Shown: positions 19,201-27,926 of the stretch, piece by piece | Numbering within the stretch: position 1 is the stretch's first letter | Layout: every line of letters starts with the position of its first letter | Assembly (NCBI RefSeq): GCF_036327755.1 | Contig: NZ_CP109596.1 | Span: forward strand, 2,356,001-2,420,000 | Direction of reading: 5' to 3' | Source of the DNA: Nocardia sp. NBC_01503 | GTDB lineage: Bacteria > Actinomycetota > Actinomycetes > Mycobacteriales > Mycobacteriaceae | DNA length: 64,000 nt | The notes under the pieces: model-generated | Database searches by the model: none | What the model was told of the DNA's origin: nothing | What the model saw: only the letters and a program-made list of their open reading frames with translations | Program-made: the position numbers and the translations under genes

Positions 19201-21561
19201 CTCCGGCTGTGCGCCGTGCGCGCGCAGCACAGCGGCCAGGCCGAGCTGGATGGTGAAGGTGCCGACCTGGCCGGTACCGATATCCCAATCCTGCTCGTCA
19301 TCGAGGATCATCTCGACGACCGAGTAACCGGCCTCGTCCCGCACGTACTCGTCGACCTCGTCGACGGTCTTGCGGAAGATCGTGTTCTCGTTGTAGAGCT
19401 GTTTGCCCATCTTGCGGTGTTGCGCACCGAATCCGGCCATCACCCACAGCGCGCCGCGTGCGGCCGGGGAATCGGCGGTGAAGACGCCGGTGCCCGGCTT
19501 GCCCTCGGCAATGGCGCGCAGGCCCGCGATCGCCTCTTCGTGATTCTTGGCGATGACCACACCGCGTGAGCGGCCGTGATTGCGCTTGGCCAGCGAGCGT
19601 GCCACATCGGCGAGCGGAGTCGCCTGCCCCGCTTCGGATTCCAGCCAGTCGGCCAGATCCTTGGCGGCGCGCTTGCGGCGCGAGGGCAGGTACGCGGAGA
19701 CCGGGAGGATCAGCGGGAGCGGCTCCTCGCGGATCCACTCCTGTTCCGGCGCAGCGGCTTCGACGATGCTTTCAGCCTCGGCGAGCACATCGGTCGACTC
19801 GTCATCGAGATCGCCGTCGACGGTGTCAGCGGCAGGAGTCGCTACCGTTGGCACGTACTCCTGAATGACCACGTGCGCATTGGTGCCACCGAAACCGAAA
19901 CCGGAAACACCGATGGTGGCGGTACCGCTGTAGCGCGGGAATTCGGTCGGCTCGGCGACGACCTGCAGGTGCGCCGTATCCCACGGGATATACGGGTTGG
20001 GACCCGCGTAGTTGATGCTCGGCGGAATGACATTGTGCTGCAACGCCATAATCACCTTGGCCAGGCTGGCCGCACCGGCGCCGCCCTCGAGGTGACCGAA
20101 GTTCGTCTTGGCCGAACCCAGCAGGGCAGGCTTATCAGCCTCACGACCGCGACCGATCACACGCCCCAGGGCATCCGCCTCGATCGGGTCGCCCAGCAGG
20201 GTGCCGGTGCCGTGCGCCTCGACGTAATCAACAGTCGACGGCGCGATTCCGGCGTCCCGATACGCGCGGCGTAGCACCTCGGCCTGCGCATCCGGGTTCG
20301 GTGCGAGCATGCCGTTGGAGCGGCCGTCGTTATTAACGGCAGAACCTTTGATGACGGCGTAGATCTTGTCACCGTCACGTTCGGCGTCGGCCAGGCGCTT
20401 CAGCAGCACGAGCGCGCCGCCCTCACCACGAACGAAACCGTCCGCATCCGACGAGAACGCTTTGAGATGACCGTCTTTGGCGATAGTGCCATTGGTATCG
20501 AAGCCCACGGTGGGCATCGGCGCCACCATCATGCTCACGCCACCGGCGAGCGCCAGATCGGCATCGCCGCTGCGCAGCGCGCGCACCGCATCGTGCACCG
20601 CTACCAGCGAAGACGAGCACGCGGAATCGATCGCCACCGACGGACCACGGAAGTCGAAGAAGTAGGAGGTGCGATTCGCGATGATGGACGAAACGCTGCC
20701 CATGATGCCGTAGGCCTCAGCCGACACCGGAGTCGTCGTATCCTCTTGGCTGCTACCAACAGCCATCGCCGCGATCAGCATGAATTCATTGCCCGCCGAG
20801 CCGACGAAAACGCCGACCTGTTCACCCTTGAGCGTGTTCGCCGGAATCCTGGCGTGCTCCAACGCTTCCCAGGTGAGCTCCATGACGAGCCGCTGCTGCG
20901 GATCCATCCGCTCGACCTCGACCGGCGAGGTCGCGAAGAATTCCGCATCGAAGCCCTTGACTACCTCCTGATCGAGATAGCCGCCCTTGGTGTTCGCGTT
21001 CGCGATGGCCTCGGCCGCGCGCGGATCGCTCATGAACTCGGACCAGCGGCCCTCGGGCAGATCGCGGATGCCGTCACCGCGGTTGATCAGGAATTCCCAA
21101 GTGGATTCGGGTGTCTCACCCGCGCCCGGCAAACGCGTGGACAGCCCGACGATCGCGATATCGTGCGCCTCGTCCGGAGTATAACTCGCGGTGTAGAACG
21201 AGTCGTCAGCCGATTCGGCCGGAAGATCGGGTTCCCCGTTGATGATTCGCTCCGAGAGCGACGCGATCGTCGGGTGCTGGAACACGATGGTCGGGTTGAG
21301 GATGACCCCCGTCAGATCCTCGATATCACCGCCGAGCGCGAGCCCATCTCGCGAGGACAGACCGAACTCCTCCAACGGCCGGTCTACGGTGATCTGCTCG
21401 TACGGCTGCCCGGTGGCGTCGGCGACCCAGCGCCGCAGCCATTCGCGCAGCTCCGTCACGGTCATATTCGCGCCGGTGGCTTCCGGTTTCGCGGCGCCGT
21501 CGGACACCGTCGGAGCATTGTCGGTCGTCTGGGTGGGGGACGTGCCCTCGTTCTCAGCCAT
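16297..21561 (-). CDS. pks13: Pks13, mycolate-condensing polyketide synthase
   Basis: 1754-residue condensase that joins the FadD32-activated meromycolyl chain and the carboxylated alpha chain, then transfers the product to trehalose. Domains: N-terminal ACP (~35-110, carrier Ser in 'GLSSRDGL', Ser69/70); ketosynthase (~134-570) with Cys315 in 'DSACSSSL', His450 in 'EAHGTGT' and His490 in 'KTNFGHLEG'; acyltransferase (~700-1010) with Ser793 in 'GHSQGE'; second ACP (~1195-1275) with Ser1232 in 'LGLDSLMAM'; thioesterase (~1490-1745) with Ser1558 in 'GWSLGG' and a C-terminal His in 'PGDHIDIVD'. No reducing domains, as in the family. The ACP2-thioesterase linker (~1300-1400) is acidic and Ala-rich and contains a near-duplicate 'SNSLTSADVE/SNSLTSADIE' about 30 residues apart. 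Flanked by fadD32 and accD4. Confidence 0.97.
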   Translation of the reverse strand: MAENEGTSPTQTTDNAPTVSDGAAKPEATGANMTVTELREWLRRWVADATGQPYEQITVDRPLEEFGLSSRDGLALGGDIEDLTGVILNPTIVFQHPTIASLSERIINGEPDLPAESADDSFYTASYTPDEAHDIAIVGLSTRLPGAGETPESTWEFLINRGDGIRDLPEGRWSEFMSDPRAAEAIANANTKGGYLDQEVVKGFDAEFFATSPVEVERMDPQQRLVMELTWEALEHARIPANTLKGEQVGVFVGSAGNEFMLIAAMAVGSSQEDTTTPVSAEAYGIMGSVSSIIANRTSYFFDFRGPSVAIDSACSSSLVAVHDAVRALRSGDADLALAGGVSMMVAPMPTVGFDTNGTIAKDGHLKAFSSDADGFVRGEGGALVLLKRLADAERDGDKIYAVIKGSAVNNDGRSNGMLAPNPDAQAEVLRRAYRDAGIAPSTVDYVEAHGTGTLLGDPIEADALGRVIGRGREADKPALLGSAKTNFGHLEGGAGAASLAKVIMALQHNVIPPSINYAGPNPYIPWDTAHLQVVAEPTEFPRYSGTATIGVSGFGFGGTNAHVVIQEYVPTVATPAADTVDGDLDDESTDVLAEAESIVEAAAPEQEWIREEPLPLILPVSAYLPSRRKRAAKDLADWLESEAGQATPLADVARSLAKRNHGRSRGVVIAKNHEEAIAGLRAIAEGKPGTGVFTADSPAARGALWVMAGFGAQHRKMGKQLYNENTIFRKTVDEVDEYVRDEAGYSVVEMILDDEQDWDIGTGQVGTFTIQLGLAAVLRAHGAQPEGVVGHSQGEVAGAYISGGLPLEDAVRVICARSRLMAEGEAMLTDDQVRNMALVEYSAEAIEEVLVDYPDLEVAVYAAPTNTVIGGPPDQVHAIVARAEAEGKFARVLQTRGAGHTSQMDMLLGELAAELAGLEPTSVKHDLYSTVHKDTVYRAGNAPVHDVDYWVTNMRGSVYFTNAISQAVNTGITTYLELAPNSVALMQVLGTTFAAGVHNAALIPTLKRKEDESAAVISALAQLYVQGHAVDLSSLLTAGDYADVPRTAFVRKQYWPKVSLAADSGSGRIPGSHVALPDGRHVWEVQAAAVIDLAALVKSAAAQVLSDVTVGASVAHGTIPAAGSLTTTLTPHPGGASVSVHAKEGNAFRSLFDAVVTSGAPLPESVVAQPVAAVAAPAAEVAVVEETGERWNPNGSQTIEQRLAIIVAESMGYAVEDLPMEIPLMELGLDSLMAMRIKNRVEYEFDIPQLQLQAVRDASLLEVGKVLRYAIEHREELADIAARQAAGEEITVDGDLVAAARAALAAGTDPAAVLPGVADRLDNETTDVVAEAEAITSEAPAVESNSLTSADVEGAPASAATAAGMTADAPEVDSNSLTSADIEAAPPVAETDKDNVPPRNAPERLAFGTWALATGKSAGGIFNQLPELDDATMDKLIARLSERVKTQVDADQVRSARTIEKLAELVATYQEHGDDVEGFVRTLRAPAPGSNAVPVFVFHASGGNTLVYEPLLKRLPAGTPMYGFERVEGSIEERARQYIPEIRKRQPEGPYFLYGWSLGGVFALKVAELMRAEGADVREVGLIDVALPSQPHLDTPEERVNRVRRFQAFAKKTYGFEGELDDEQLEELAAASDAEQIDIVLELVKFAGVDIPGGVLEHQRSSYIDGGELYRLSPQRYDGHVVLYLADRYHDGIIELEPRFGERLPNGGWEEHIPDLEIIHIPGDHIDIVDEPRIGVIGADLTKKLGAVDTTAK

Positions 21562-21687
21562 CAGTTCCTCAAGCTACCTGTCTGCGTTCGATGCGCGGCA
21601 GTGATTCGGACGTTCGAAGCGGCACAGCTTCATGCATGAATGGCGCGGACCGTCAGGCCCGCGCCACTCCACGTTAGATGCTCCGCC

Positions 21688-23610
21688 TCACTCCTCGTCA
21701 GGAGCATCGGGGAAAGCCTGCTGCGTGTAACCACCACGCAGCGTGCCTTCGATATACGCGGCCCGGCAGGCGGCGCGGGCGATCTTGCCACTGGAGGTAC
21801 GCGGGATCGAACCCGCGGGCACCAGCAGCACATCGCGGGCGGTGACGCCGTGGCGGGTGGAGATCGCCCCGCGCACCACATCCGCGATCGGGCCCGGATC
21901 GGCCTTGCCCGCACCGGGACCACGCTCGGCCACGATGACCAGCTGTTCGGAGCCGTCGTCCGCGTCAAAACTCAGGCCCGAATGGCTGTCCTGGGCAAAG
22001 ACTTCCGGCGGCAGCTGATTGGCCGGCACCGAGAACGCGGCGATGAAGCCGGCCCGCAGCGCCTTGGAGGCCTCCTGTGCGGAGAACTCCAGATCCTGCG
22101 GGTAGTGATTGCGGCCGTCCACGATGACCAGATCCTTGACGCGGCCGGTGATGTACAGCTCGCCGTCCACGTAGACGCCGTAGTCACCGGTGCGCAGCCA
22201 ATTGCCGTCGGCCGGAACACCCTCGGCGTGCGAACCCTCGGCGACCCGGTTGACGATCCGATTCCGGAAGGTCTTCTGGGTCTCCTCGGCACGTCCCCAG
22301 TAGCCGATGCCGACATTGTTGCCGTGCAACCAGATCTCGCCGACCCGGCCCTCGGGCAGTTCGGTCGCGCCCTCGGGGGCATCGACCGATTCGGGGTCCA
22401 CGATGGCACCCCACTGCGAGAGCGCCACATAACCGCAGGAGACCTGGGCGATGGAGTTCGGCGTGCCCTGTTCGACCTTGACGATCTGCCCCGCATTGAG
22501 CTCGGTGCGATCGACGTAGATGACCTTGGCCTCGTCCTCGTGCCGGGTGGCGGAGACGAACAGCGTCGCCTCGGCCATGCCGTAGCAGGGCTTGATGGCG
22601 GTCTTGGGCAGGCCGTACGGCGCGAACGCCTCGTTGAACTTCTTCATCGAGGCGGTGGTCACCGGCTCGGAGCCGTTGATCAGGCCGATCACATTCGAAA
22701 GGTCCAGCGATTCACCGGCCTTCGGCACGGCACGCGCGGCGGCGTGCTCGAACGCGAAGTTCGGTGCGGCGGCGAAGGTTCCGGCGCCGTCGGAGACCGC
22801 GGCCAGCTCCTGGATCCAGCGCGAGGGCCGGCGCACGAAGGCGGACGGCGACATGATGGTGATGTACTTACCGCCCACGGCGGGCAGGATCACCGTCAGC
22901 AGACCCATGTCATGGTACAGCGGGAGCCAGGTGACGCCGCGCGAATTCCAGTTCAGGTCCAGCGCGTTCACCATCTGCAGCACATTGGTGCCGACACCGC
23001 GATGGGTGATCTCGACACCGGCGGGCACGCGTGTCGAACCCGAGGTGTACTGCAGGTACGCGATATCGTCAACCGCGATATCGGGCCGGATCCACGACTC
23101 GCCGACGCTGTCGGGGATGGCGTCGACGGCGATGATGCGGGGCCGCTGGGCCGCGGGCAGTCCGCGGAAGAACTGGCGGACCCCGGCGGCGGAGGAGCTG
23201 GCCGTCAGAATCGCCGAGGGCGTGCAGTCACCGAGCACCGCGTGCAGGCGATCGGTGTGGCCCGGCTCGTCCGGATCGAACAGGGGTACCGAGATGGTGC
23301 CCGCGTAGATGGCAGCGAAGAAGGAGATGACGTAATCCAGGCCCTGGGGGGCCAGGATCGCGACTCGGTCACCACGCTTGGTCACCTGCTGAAGACGTGC
23401 AGCCACCGCGCGCAGCCGAACGCCGAACTGACTCCATGTCAGGTCCTGATAAACACCGTCGCGCTCACGTGAGTAGTCGATGTACCGGTAGGCCAGATCA
23501 TCGGCGTCATTCCCGTGTGTGTGCTTCTCGACGTAGTCGACGAGGGTGCGCCCCTCGGGAATCGTGATGTTCCCCGTTTCGTCGAGGTAATCGTCGAAAG
23601 TCTCGTCCAT
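21688..23610 (-). CDS. fadD32: FadD32, long-chain fatty-acyl-AMP ligase
   Basis: 640-residue acyl-AMP ligase that activates the meromycolic acid and loads it onto the N-terminal ACP of Pks13. The adenylate-forming signature '[13 protein letters not shown]' is present, as are '[13 protein letters not shown]' and the C-terminal hinge region '[19 protein letters not shown]' of fatty-acyl-AMP ligases. The start is ATG 23610 because GGAGGAG lies at 23619-23625, 8 bases upstream; an in-frame codon at 23634 would include that ribosome binding site in the gene. It is 126 bp upstream of pks13 on the same strand, so the two may share a transcript or have a second promoter. Upstream is the longest gene-free stretch of the window. 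Confidence 0.95.
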   Translation of the reverse strand: MDETFDDYLDETGNITIPEGRTLVDYVEKHTHGNDADDLAYRYIDYSRERDGVYQDLTWSQFGVRLRAVAARLQQVTKRGDRVAILAPQGLDYVISFFAAIYAGTISVPLFDPDEPGHTDRLHAVLGDCTPSAILTASSSAAGVRQFFRGLPAAQRPRIIAVDAIPDSVGESWIRPDIAVDDIAYLQYTSGSTRVPAGVEITHRGVGTNVLQMVNALDLNWNSRGVTWLPLYHDMGLLTVILPAVGGKYITIMSPSAFVRRPSRWIQELAAVSDGAGTFAAAPNFAFEHAAARAVPKAGESLDLSNVIGLINGSEPVTTASMKKFNEAFAPYGLPKTAIKPCYGMAEATLFVSATRHEDEAKVIYVDRTELNAGQIVKVEQGTPNSIAQVSCGYVALSQWGAIVDPESVDAPEGATELPEGRVGEIWLHGNNVGIGYWGRAEETQKTFRNRIVNRVAEGSHAEGVPADGNWLRTGDYGVYVDGELYITGRVKDLVIVDGRNHYPQDLEFSAQEASKALRAGFIAAFSVPANQLPPEVFAQDSHSGLSFDADDGSEQLVIVAERGPGAGKADPGPIADVVRGAISTRHGVTARDVLLVPAGSIPRTSSGKIARAACRAAYIEGTLRGGYTQQAFPDAPDEE

Positions 23611-24091
23611 TCCTTCTTCTCCTCCGAGGCACACGCGACAATGACGGCGACGATGCCGCTGTTGCCTTGTGGGGCCCCGACTTTTCGCCCGCGGGGAGCT
23701 CTCTCGAGAGCCGACCTGCAGAATTCTGTTGCGGTCTGCGCGGTGACCGTCTATTGGCTAGATGTACTCAAACCAGGGTCATGTTACAGAGGAGCCACCC
23801 TGCCATGCTCCGGAGCGGCTAAACATATCCCAGCTCACTCGACTCGCGCACACGGGATCACCGGCGCGAATGTGGCTGTTTGGGTGCGCAACCCGCCCGC
23901 ATCGGGACGAGGATGTGAGTTGCCGCACCCGGGTCACCCGGGCGAGGGACGGCGCGGGTGTGCCGAACCCCACTGCTGTCATCAACACCTGCTCCTGGCT
24001 GTCCGGATGTACCCGCGCCACCGGGCCAGCCGGTGCCGCAACTCGCAGCACTTTACAGCGTGACCCTGAAACTGGGGGGTCGGTCGGAACT
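23611..24091. other. Gene-free 481-bp region upstream of fadD32
   Basis: No convincing gene: frames here lack ribosome binding sites and recognisable protein motifs. The part next to fadD32 must hold its promoter. A perfect 6-bp dyad GCTCTC-TC-GAGAGC (23698-23711) is a possible regulator site about 90 bases upstream of the start. A short dyad CACCGG...CCGGTG (24019-24035) downstream of the cutinase stop might contribute to termination. I could not fix -35/-10 elements. Confidence 0.5.
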
Positions 24092-25069
24092 TCAGGAGTG
24101 CGCGGGGTGCGGGGCGTTCTCGATCAGCCCATCGGCCCAGTTGACGGTCCACTGGGTGGCCGTGGTGCCGCTGTCGTCCACCACGAATCCGTTGTAGAGA
24201 CTGTGCACCGGATTGCCCGCGGCCTTCACCAGCGTGCCCACGCTGCCGAGCAGATTCGCCGGGTTCAACGCCTGCTTGGGCGAATCGCAGATCAGATCAC
24301 CCGGGGCGCAGATGGTGAAGGCACGATCGGCCAAGTCGCCGAAGCCTTCTCGCGGACCGGTCATGGTGATGCCGGGAACGTTCAATCCGCGCAGCGCCAC
24401 CTCCGCGCCCACGCCGGCCGGCGCCTGCCCGATCTCGGTGGCCTGTCCCGGCCCCGGATCGCGCCGCCCGTCCGCGATGACCATCACGCCCAGCACCTTG
24501 TTCGCCGGGACCGGACCCTTGCCCGCACCGATCTGCGCGGCCACGTCACCGGCGATCACCGCGCCCTGTGAGAAGCCGACGATCACGTAATTGGTGAGCG
24601 GGCACGCCTGGTAGGTCGCGGCGAGCTTGTCGGTGGCGCGCTTGGTGCCCTCCGAGCGACTGTTGTTGTAGGACTGCTGACCATCCGGCGGCAGCGCGAT
24701 CGGATTGGAGAACTGCGCCACGTACGGGACGGTGTAGACCTCGAGCCGGTCGTTGGGGAACTTCTCCCGCACCGGGTTCGAGATATTGAGCATGAGCGAC
24801 GCCGGATTCGCGGACGGGTTGTACGGATCGTCACCGCTGCTCGACTCCCAGGTGCCGGGCAGCGACAGGAACAGCACATCCGGGCAGTCGGCCGACTGCG
24901 AGGTCGGCTCCTTCGTCCCGGGCGGTTTCGGACCCGGCACCCGCAGCCGGCCCGCCAGCAGGTACCACAGCAACAGCACCACGATGATGACGATCACGAT
25001 CGCGGCGATGAGCAGCAGACAACCCGCCGGCTTGGACCGGCGTCCGGGGCGGCGTCGCGAGGTCGTCAC
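24092..25069 (-). CDS. Culp6-like cutinase, cell-wall lipase/thioesterase
   Basis: 325-residue membrane-anchored serine esterase of the cutinase-like family, equivalent in position to M. tuberculosis Rv3802c, an essential envelope phospholipase/thioesterase. An Arg-rich start is followed by one hydrophobic anchor (~16-40) and a Pro-rich linker. The cutinase domain has nucleophile Ser167 in 'GFSQGA', a downstream acidic residue in 'APGDLICDS' and His in 'NPVHSLYNG'. Cys residues of the fold are present. Its ATG (25069) overlaps the stop of the upstream lipoprotein gene by 4 bp (ATGA), suggesting translational coupling. It lies between the mycolyltransferase array and fadD32, as in mycobacteria. 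Confidence 0.9.
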   Translation of the reverse strand: MTTSRRRPGRRSKPAGCLLLIAAIVIVIIVVLLLWYLLAGRLRVPGPKPPGTKEPTSQSADCPDVLFLSLPGTWESSSGDDPYNPSANPASLMLNISNPVREKFPNDRLEVYTVPYVAQFSNPIALPPDGQQSYNNSRSEGTKRATDKLAATYQACPLTNYVIVGFSQGAVIAGDVAAQIGAGKGPVPANKVLGVMVIADGRRDPGPGQATEIGQAPAGVGAEVALRGLNVPGITMTGPREGFGDLADRAFTICAPGDLICDSPKQALNPANLLGSVGTLVKAAGNPVHSLYNGFVVDDSGTTATQWTVNWADGLIENAPHPAHS

Positions 25070-25605
25070 TTGTTGCAGTAACTCTTGATCGCGACGTCGT
25101 AGTAGATCTTGCCCGCCTGATCCACCGACATCTTCGCCTCGTCGAAGGACGGATCGGAGCCCGCGATCGCGGTCACGTAGGTGATGATCTGATCCTTGGT
25201 GGCGCCCTCGGCTGTGCCCTGGCAGACCAGGCTGCCCGCGGTGAGCGCGATATCCGGCGCGGCCGGATTGATGCCCTGCTTCTTGAGTTCCTCGATGAAG
25301 GTCTTGTCGCGATCGGTCAACGGCGGCGTACCGCTGGGCGTGGTGAGGAACTGGCTCGGAACGGGCTGCGGGCGTTCGGCTTCCGGCACCGTGGTCGGGG
25401 CGGCTTCCGAGGTCCCGGGCTGATCGGACGGTGCGTCGCCGCCGGGCGCGGTGGTGGCGGGAGCCGCGGTGGTGGTCTTGGTCGTGGTCGGAGCCAACGT
25501 GGGCGTACTCGTCGCGGTCGAATCATTGTTGCCGCAGGCGGCAAGCAGTCCGGTCGCGGCGAAGACCATCACCACGCCGAGAACCTTTCCACGGGTCCGA
25601 TGCAT
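25066..25605 (-). CDS. DUF732-type lipoprotein
   Basis: 179-residue exported lipoprotein. The signal peptide ends in the lipobox 'LLAAC' followed by 'GNND'; a Thr/Pro/Ala-rich disordered spacer (~30-95) leads to a small helical C-terminal domain (~95-179) with two Cys residues and the pattern 'FIEELKKQGINPAAPDIAL' typical of the DUF732 family of mycolata. Function is unknown. It directly precedes the cutinase gene with a 4-bp ATGA overlap, so the two products are probably made together and may act together at the envelope; that link is inference. Confidence 0.85.
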   Translation of the reverse strand: MHRTRGKVLGVVMVFAATGLLAACGNNDSTATSTPTLAPTTTKTTTAAPATTAPGGDAPSDQPGTSEAAPTTVPEAERPQPVPSQFLTTPSGTPPLTDRDKTFIEELKKQGINPAAPDIALTAGSLVCQGTAEGATKDQIITYVTAIAGSDPSFDEAKMSVDQAGKIYYDVAIKSYCNK

Positions 25606-25766
25606 GTGTTCGTTTCCTTGATCTGTCTGCGGGGCTCGAAGGTCGCACCCAGGCTAGCGGCAACCTCACTCGCCGCGCCTGCCTCGACTGTGAACCTCAT
25701 ACACTTCTCAGCGTCCGATACTCCCCCGGCAGTTACCCGGTGGCAGCCTCGGAAAACCCCTACCGG

Positions 25767-27815
25767 TCAGTTTGGACGTACTTCCGGACCGAGGGCCGGA
25801 ATGGGCAGCGGGAAGTTCTCCGCAGGCAGTACGGGTTCCGCGGGTGGCGCGACCGGTGCCGCCGCCGCGGCCGCGGGTTGCGGCGCGGGCTTGGGCTCGG
25901 CCGGCGGCGGGCCGCCCACGGGAGCGCCGATCGGCTTGCCATCGAGTCCGAACGCTTGGGCGCGTCCGTCCTGCTGTACGACCGAACCGCCCTGGAAGGC
26001 CTGCTGCACAGAACCGTTCGGGTTCGTGCCCTCATCACCGATCGGGAAGCCCAGGCCACCGTTCTCGAAACCCTGTGCGCCCCAGGCATCCATGATCGGA
26101 CCCTTGCGCACACCCCAGGCGCCCGAGAGCGGACTCCAGTAGATATTGCCGCCCTCGAAACTCAGGAAGCGGCCCAGATCCTTCAGCGGCTGCTCCTCCC
26201 CGGTCGGGAAGCCGAAAGGACTGTTCTCGAAACCGATCTGGGCGTACCGGCCCAGGATCAGACCCTGCACCAGATGCGCACCGGACTTGGGACTGAAGTA
26301 GATGGGCCCGTTCTCGAAGCCCTGCACCACACCGTCCCGGTTCGGCGTCGCCGCCTCCGGACCGTTCGGATAGCCCGCCGGACCGCGCTCGAAACCCTGT
26401 TTGCCCCACTGGTCCAGAATCGCGCCGCGCACCATCTGCGCACCGGTCTGCGGGGTCCAGTACATGGAGCCGCTCTGGAAGGATTGGAAACGCCCGCGAC
26501 CATCGGGCAGCGGCTGCTCCCCGCCGGTCGGGAAGCCCAGTCCACTGGCCGCGCCATTGAGACCCGAGTAGCTGCCCGCGATGGCGCCGGTGATCGGCTG
26601 TGCGCCGGTGGCGGGCGAGTAGAACACCACACCGTTGCGGAAGTCCTGTGCCACACCGCCATTGGCGACGGGGTACTCACCGGTGAGGCAGTCGCCGAGC
26701 CAATTGTTCAGCTGTAGCAGCCCGCCGATCGCACCACCGGGCTTGCAATCGCTGGGGGTGCCGTCCACGCCGAGCGAGGCGGCGATCTGCGGCCAGGACT
26801 GGCGCATCTCGAAATCCCAGTAGGGCCAGGTGTGCGTCCCGGACGGGCGATAGCTCACCTGCACCGGGATATTCAGCTTGTTCAGCTTGGCGACGAAGTT
26901 CTGTGTGCTCAGCCGGGACAGCACCTCGAGGCCCATACCCGCGTAGTTGGTGGTCAGGCCGGGGACCTCACCGGGCGGATCGGTCGCGCCCGCGGTGCCG
27001 CTACCGCTGGAGACGTAGAGGGCGATGCCCTTGAGCTTGTCGGCGAGTTCGAACGGATCGTGCGACTTCCACTCCGGGCTGGACGGCGGCCCGAACATGG
27101 CGTTGGAGTCGAATCCGCCCGCGTCCTTCATGGCGAAATTGACCATCTGCGGCATGCCGAGCGTGGTCAGGGTGAGGAAGCCGGAGTAGGAGGCGGCGTG
27201 CCGCACCCAGCCGGGATTGCGGGCCGCGAGCATCATGGCGGCCGAGCCGCCCATCGAGAGTCCGGATACCGCACGCACATTGGTGGCGCGGAACTGGCTT
27301 TCCAGCAGCGGCGGGAGCTCCTTGGTGAGGAAGGTTTCCCACTTGTAGTTGCGGCCCTGATCGGGTTGGAGCCAATCGGTGTAGAAGCTGGATTGGCCGC
27401 CGACCGGGAGCACCACCATGACGTTCTTGTCGGCGAAGAATCCGGCGGCGCCGGCGTCCTTGGTCCAGCCGTTCTCGTCATCGGTCGCGCGCAGACCGTC
27501 GAGCATGAACATGACCGGGAATTTGGCATCGGGTTTGGCGCGCCAATCCCGCGGCATCAGCAACTGCACCTCGACGGGCGCACCGGTCGCGGGCGAGTTG
27601 ACCCACAGGGCCACCCGGCGATCACCCAGCCACACCGATTTCTGCACGGTCGCGGGCGTCCCGGCGGGCACCTCGGGTTCAGCGAAGGCCATGCCGGGTC
27701 CCGCTATCGCACCCGTACCACCGAAAATGCCTACTGCCAGCGGAAACATGGCAGCAGCGGCGCATGCCGCCCAACGGCGGCGCGCCCGCTCAGTCCCACC
27801 AACAACTCCAACCAC
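25767..27815 (-). CDS. Mycolyltransferase 1, antigen-85 type with four LGFP repeats
   Basis: ~682-residue secreted mycolyltransferase that moves mycolate between trehalose monomycolate and arabinogalactan or trehalose. A signal peptide (~8-47, ending 'GMAFAEP') precedes the antigen-85 alpha/beta hydrolase domain (~50-345), with triad Ser187 ('GLSMGG'), Glu297 and His328 ('GTHTWPYW') numbered from GTG 27815. Then come four ~55-residue LGFP repeats and a Pro/Ala-rich tail. This is the layout of the C. glutamicum Cop1-type enzyme; LGFP repeats are thought to bind the wall. The start is uncertain: GTG 27815 lacks a clear ribosome binding site, and ATG 27878 or TTG 27884 in frame is no better. First of eight tandem paralogues; it pairs with mycolyltransferase 3. 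Confidence 0.92.
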   Translation of the reverse strand: MVGVVGGTERARRRWAACAAAAMFPLAVGIFGGTGAIAGPGMAFAEPEVPAGTPATVQKSVWLGDRRVALWVNSPATGAPVEVQLLMPRDWRAKPDAKFPVMFMLDGLRATDDENGWTKDAGAAGFFADKNVMVVLPVGGQSSFYTDWLQPDQGRNYKWETFLTKELPPLLESQFRATNVRAVSGLSMGGSAAMMLAARNPGWVRHAASYSGFLTLTTLGMPQMVNFAMKDAGGFDSNAMFGPPSSPEWKSHDPFELADKLKGIALYVSSGSGTAGATDPPGEVPGLTTNYAGMGLEVLSRLSTQNFVAKLNKLNIPVQVSYRPSGTHTWPYWDFEMRQSWPQIAASLGVDGTPSDCKPGGAIGGLLQLNNWLGDCLTGEYPVANGGVAQDFRNGVVFYSPATGAQPITGAIAGSYSGLNGAASGLGFPTGGEQPLPDGRGRFQSFQSGSMYWTPQTGAQMVRGAILDQWGKQGFERGPAGYPNGPEAATPNRDGVVQGFENGPIYFSPKSGAHLVQGLILGRYAQIGFENSPFGFPTGEEQPLKDLGRFLSFEGGNIYWSPLSGAWGVRKGPIMDAWGAQGFENGGLGFPIGDEGTNPNGSVQQAFQGGSVVQQDGRAQAFGLDGKPIGAPVGGPPPAEPKPAPQPAAAAAAPVAPPAEPVLPAENFPLPIPALGPEVRPN
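26020..26660 (-). repeat. Four LGFP repeats in mycolyltransferase 1
   Basis: The motif reads LGFP, AGYP, FGFP and LGFP at about 26535, 26370, 26210 and 26045, a period of 162-165 bp (54-55 residues). Each unit also carries 'GFE/QSF...G.IYW/FSP.TGA'. The second unit is degenerate (AGYP). Boundaries are approximate. Confidence 0.8.
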
Positions 27816-27926
27816 ACAAGTGTTGTACCCCCGATCGGGTGCGCGGGCCGGTAGGACGCGCGGGAATCGGAGGCACATCAGCAAACGACCGGTTTCTTTT
27901 TCGAGTCGTCCGGCACGACTTCACGG

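Noticed and set aside
20467..21639. 390-codon plus-strand open frame opposite the pks13 5' end
   Set aside because: Charged, low-information sequence complementary to conserved ketosynthase codons.
23779..24051. 90-codon minus-strand frame upstream of fadD32
   Set aside because: No ribosome binding site and no protein-like pattern.
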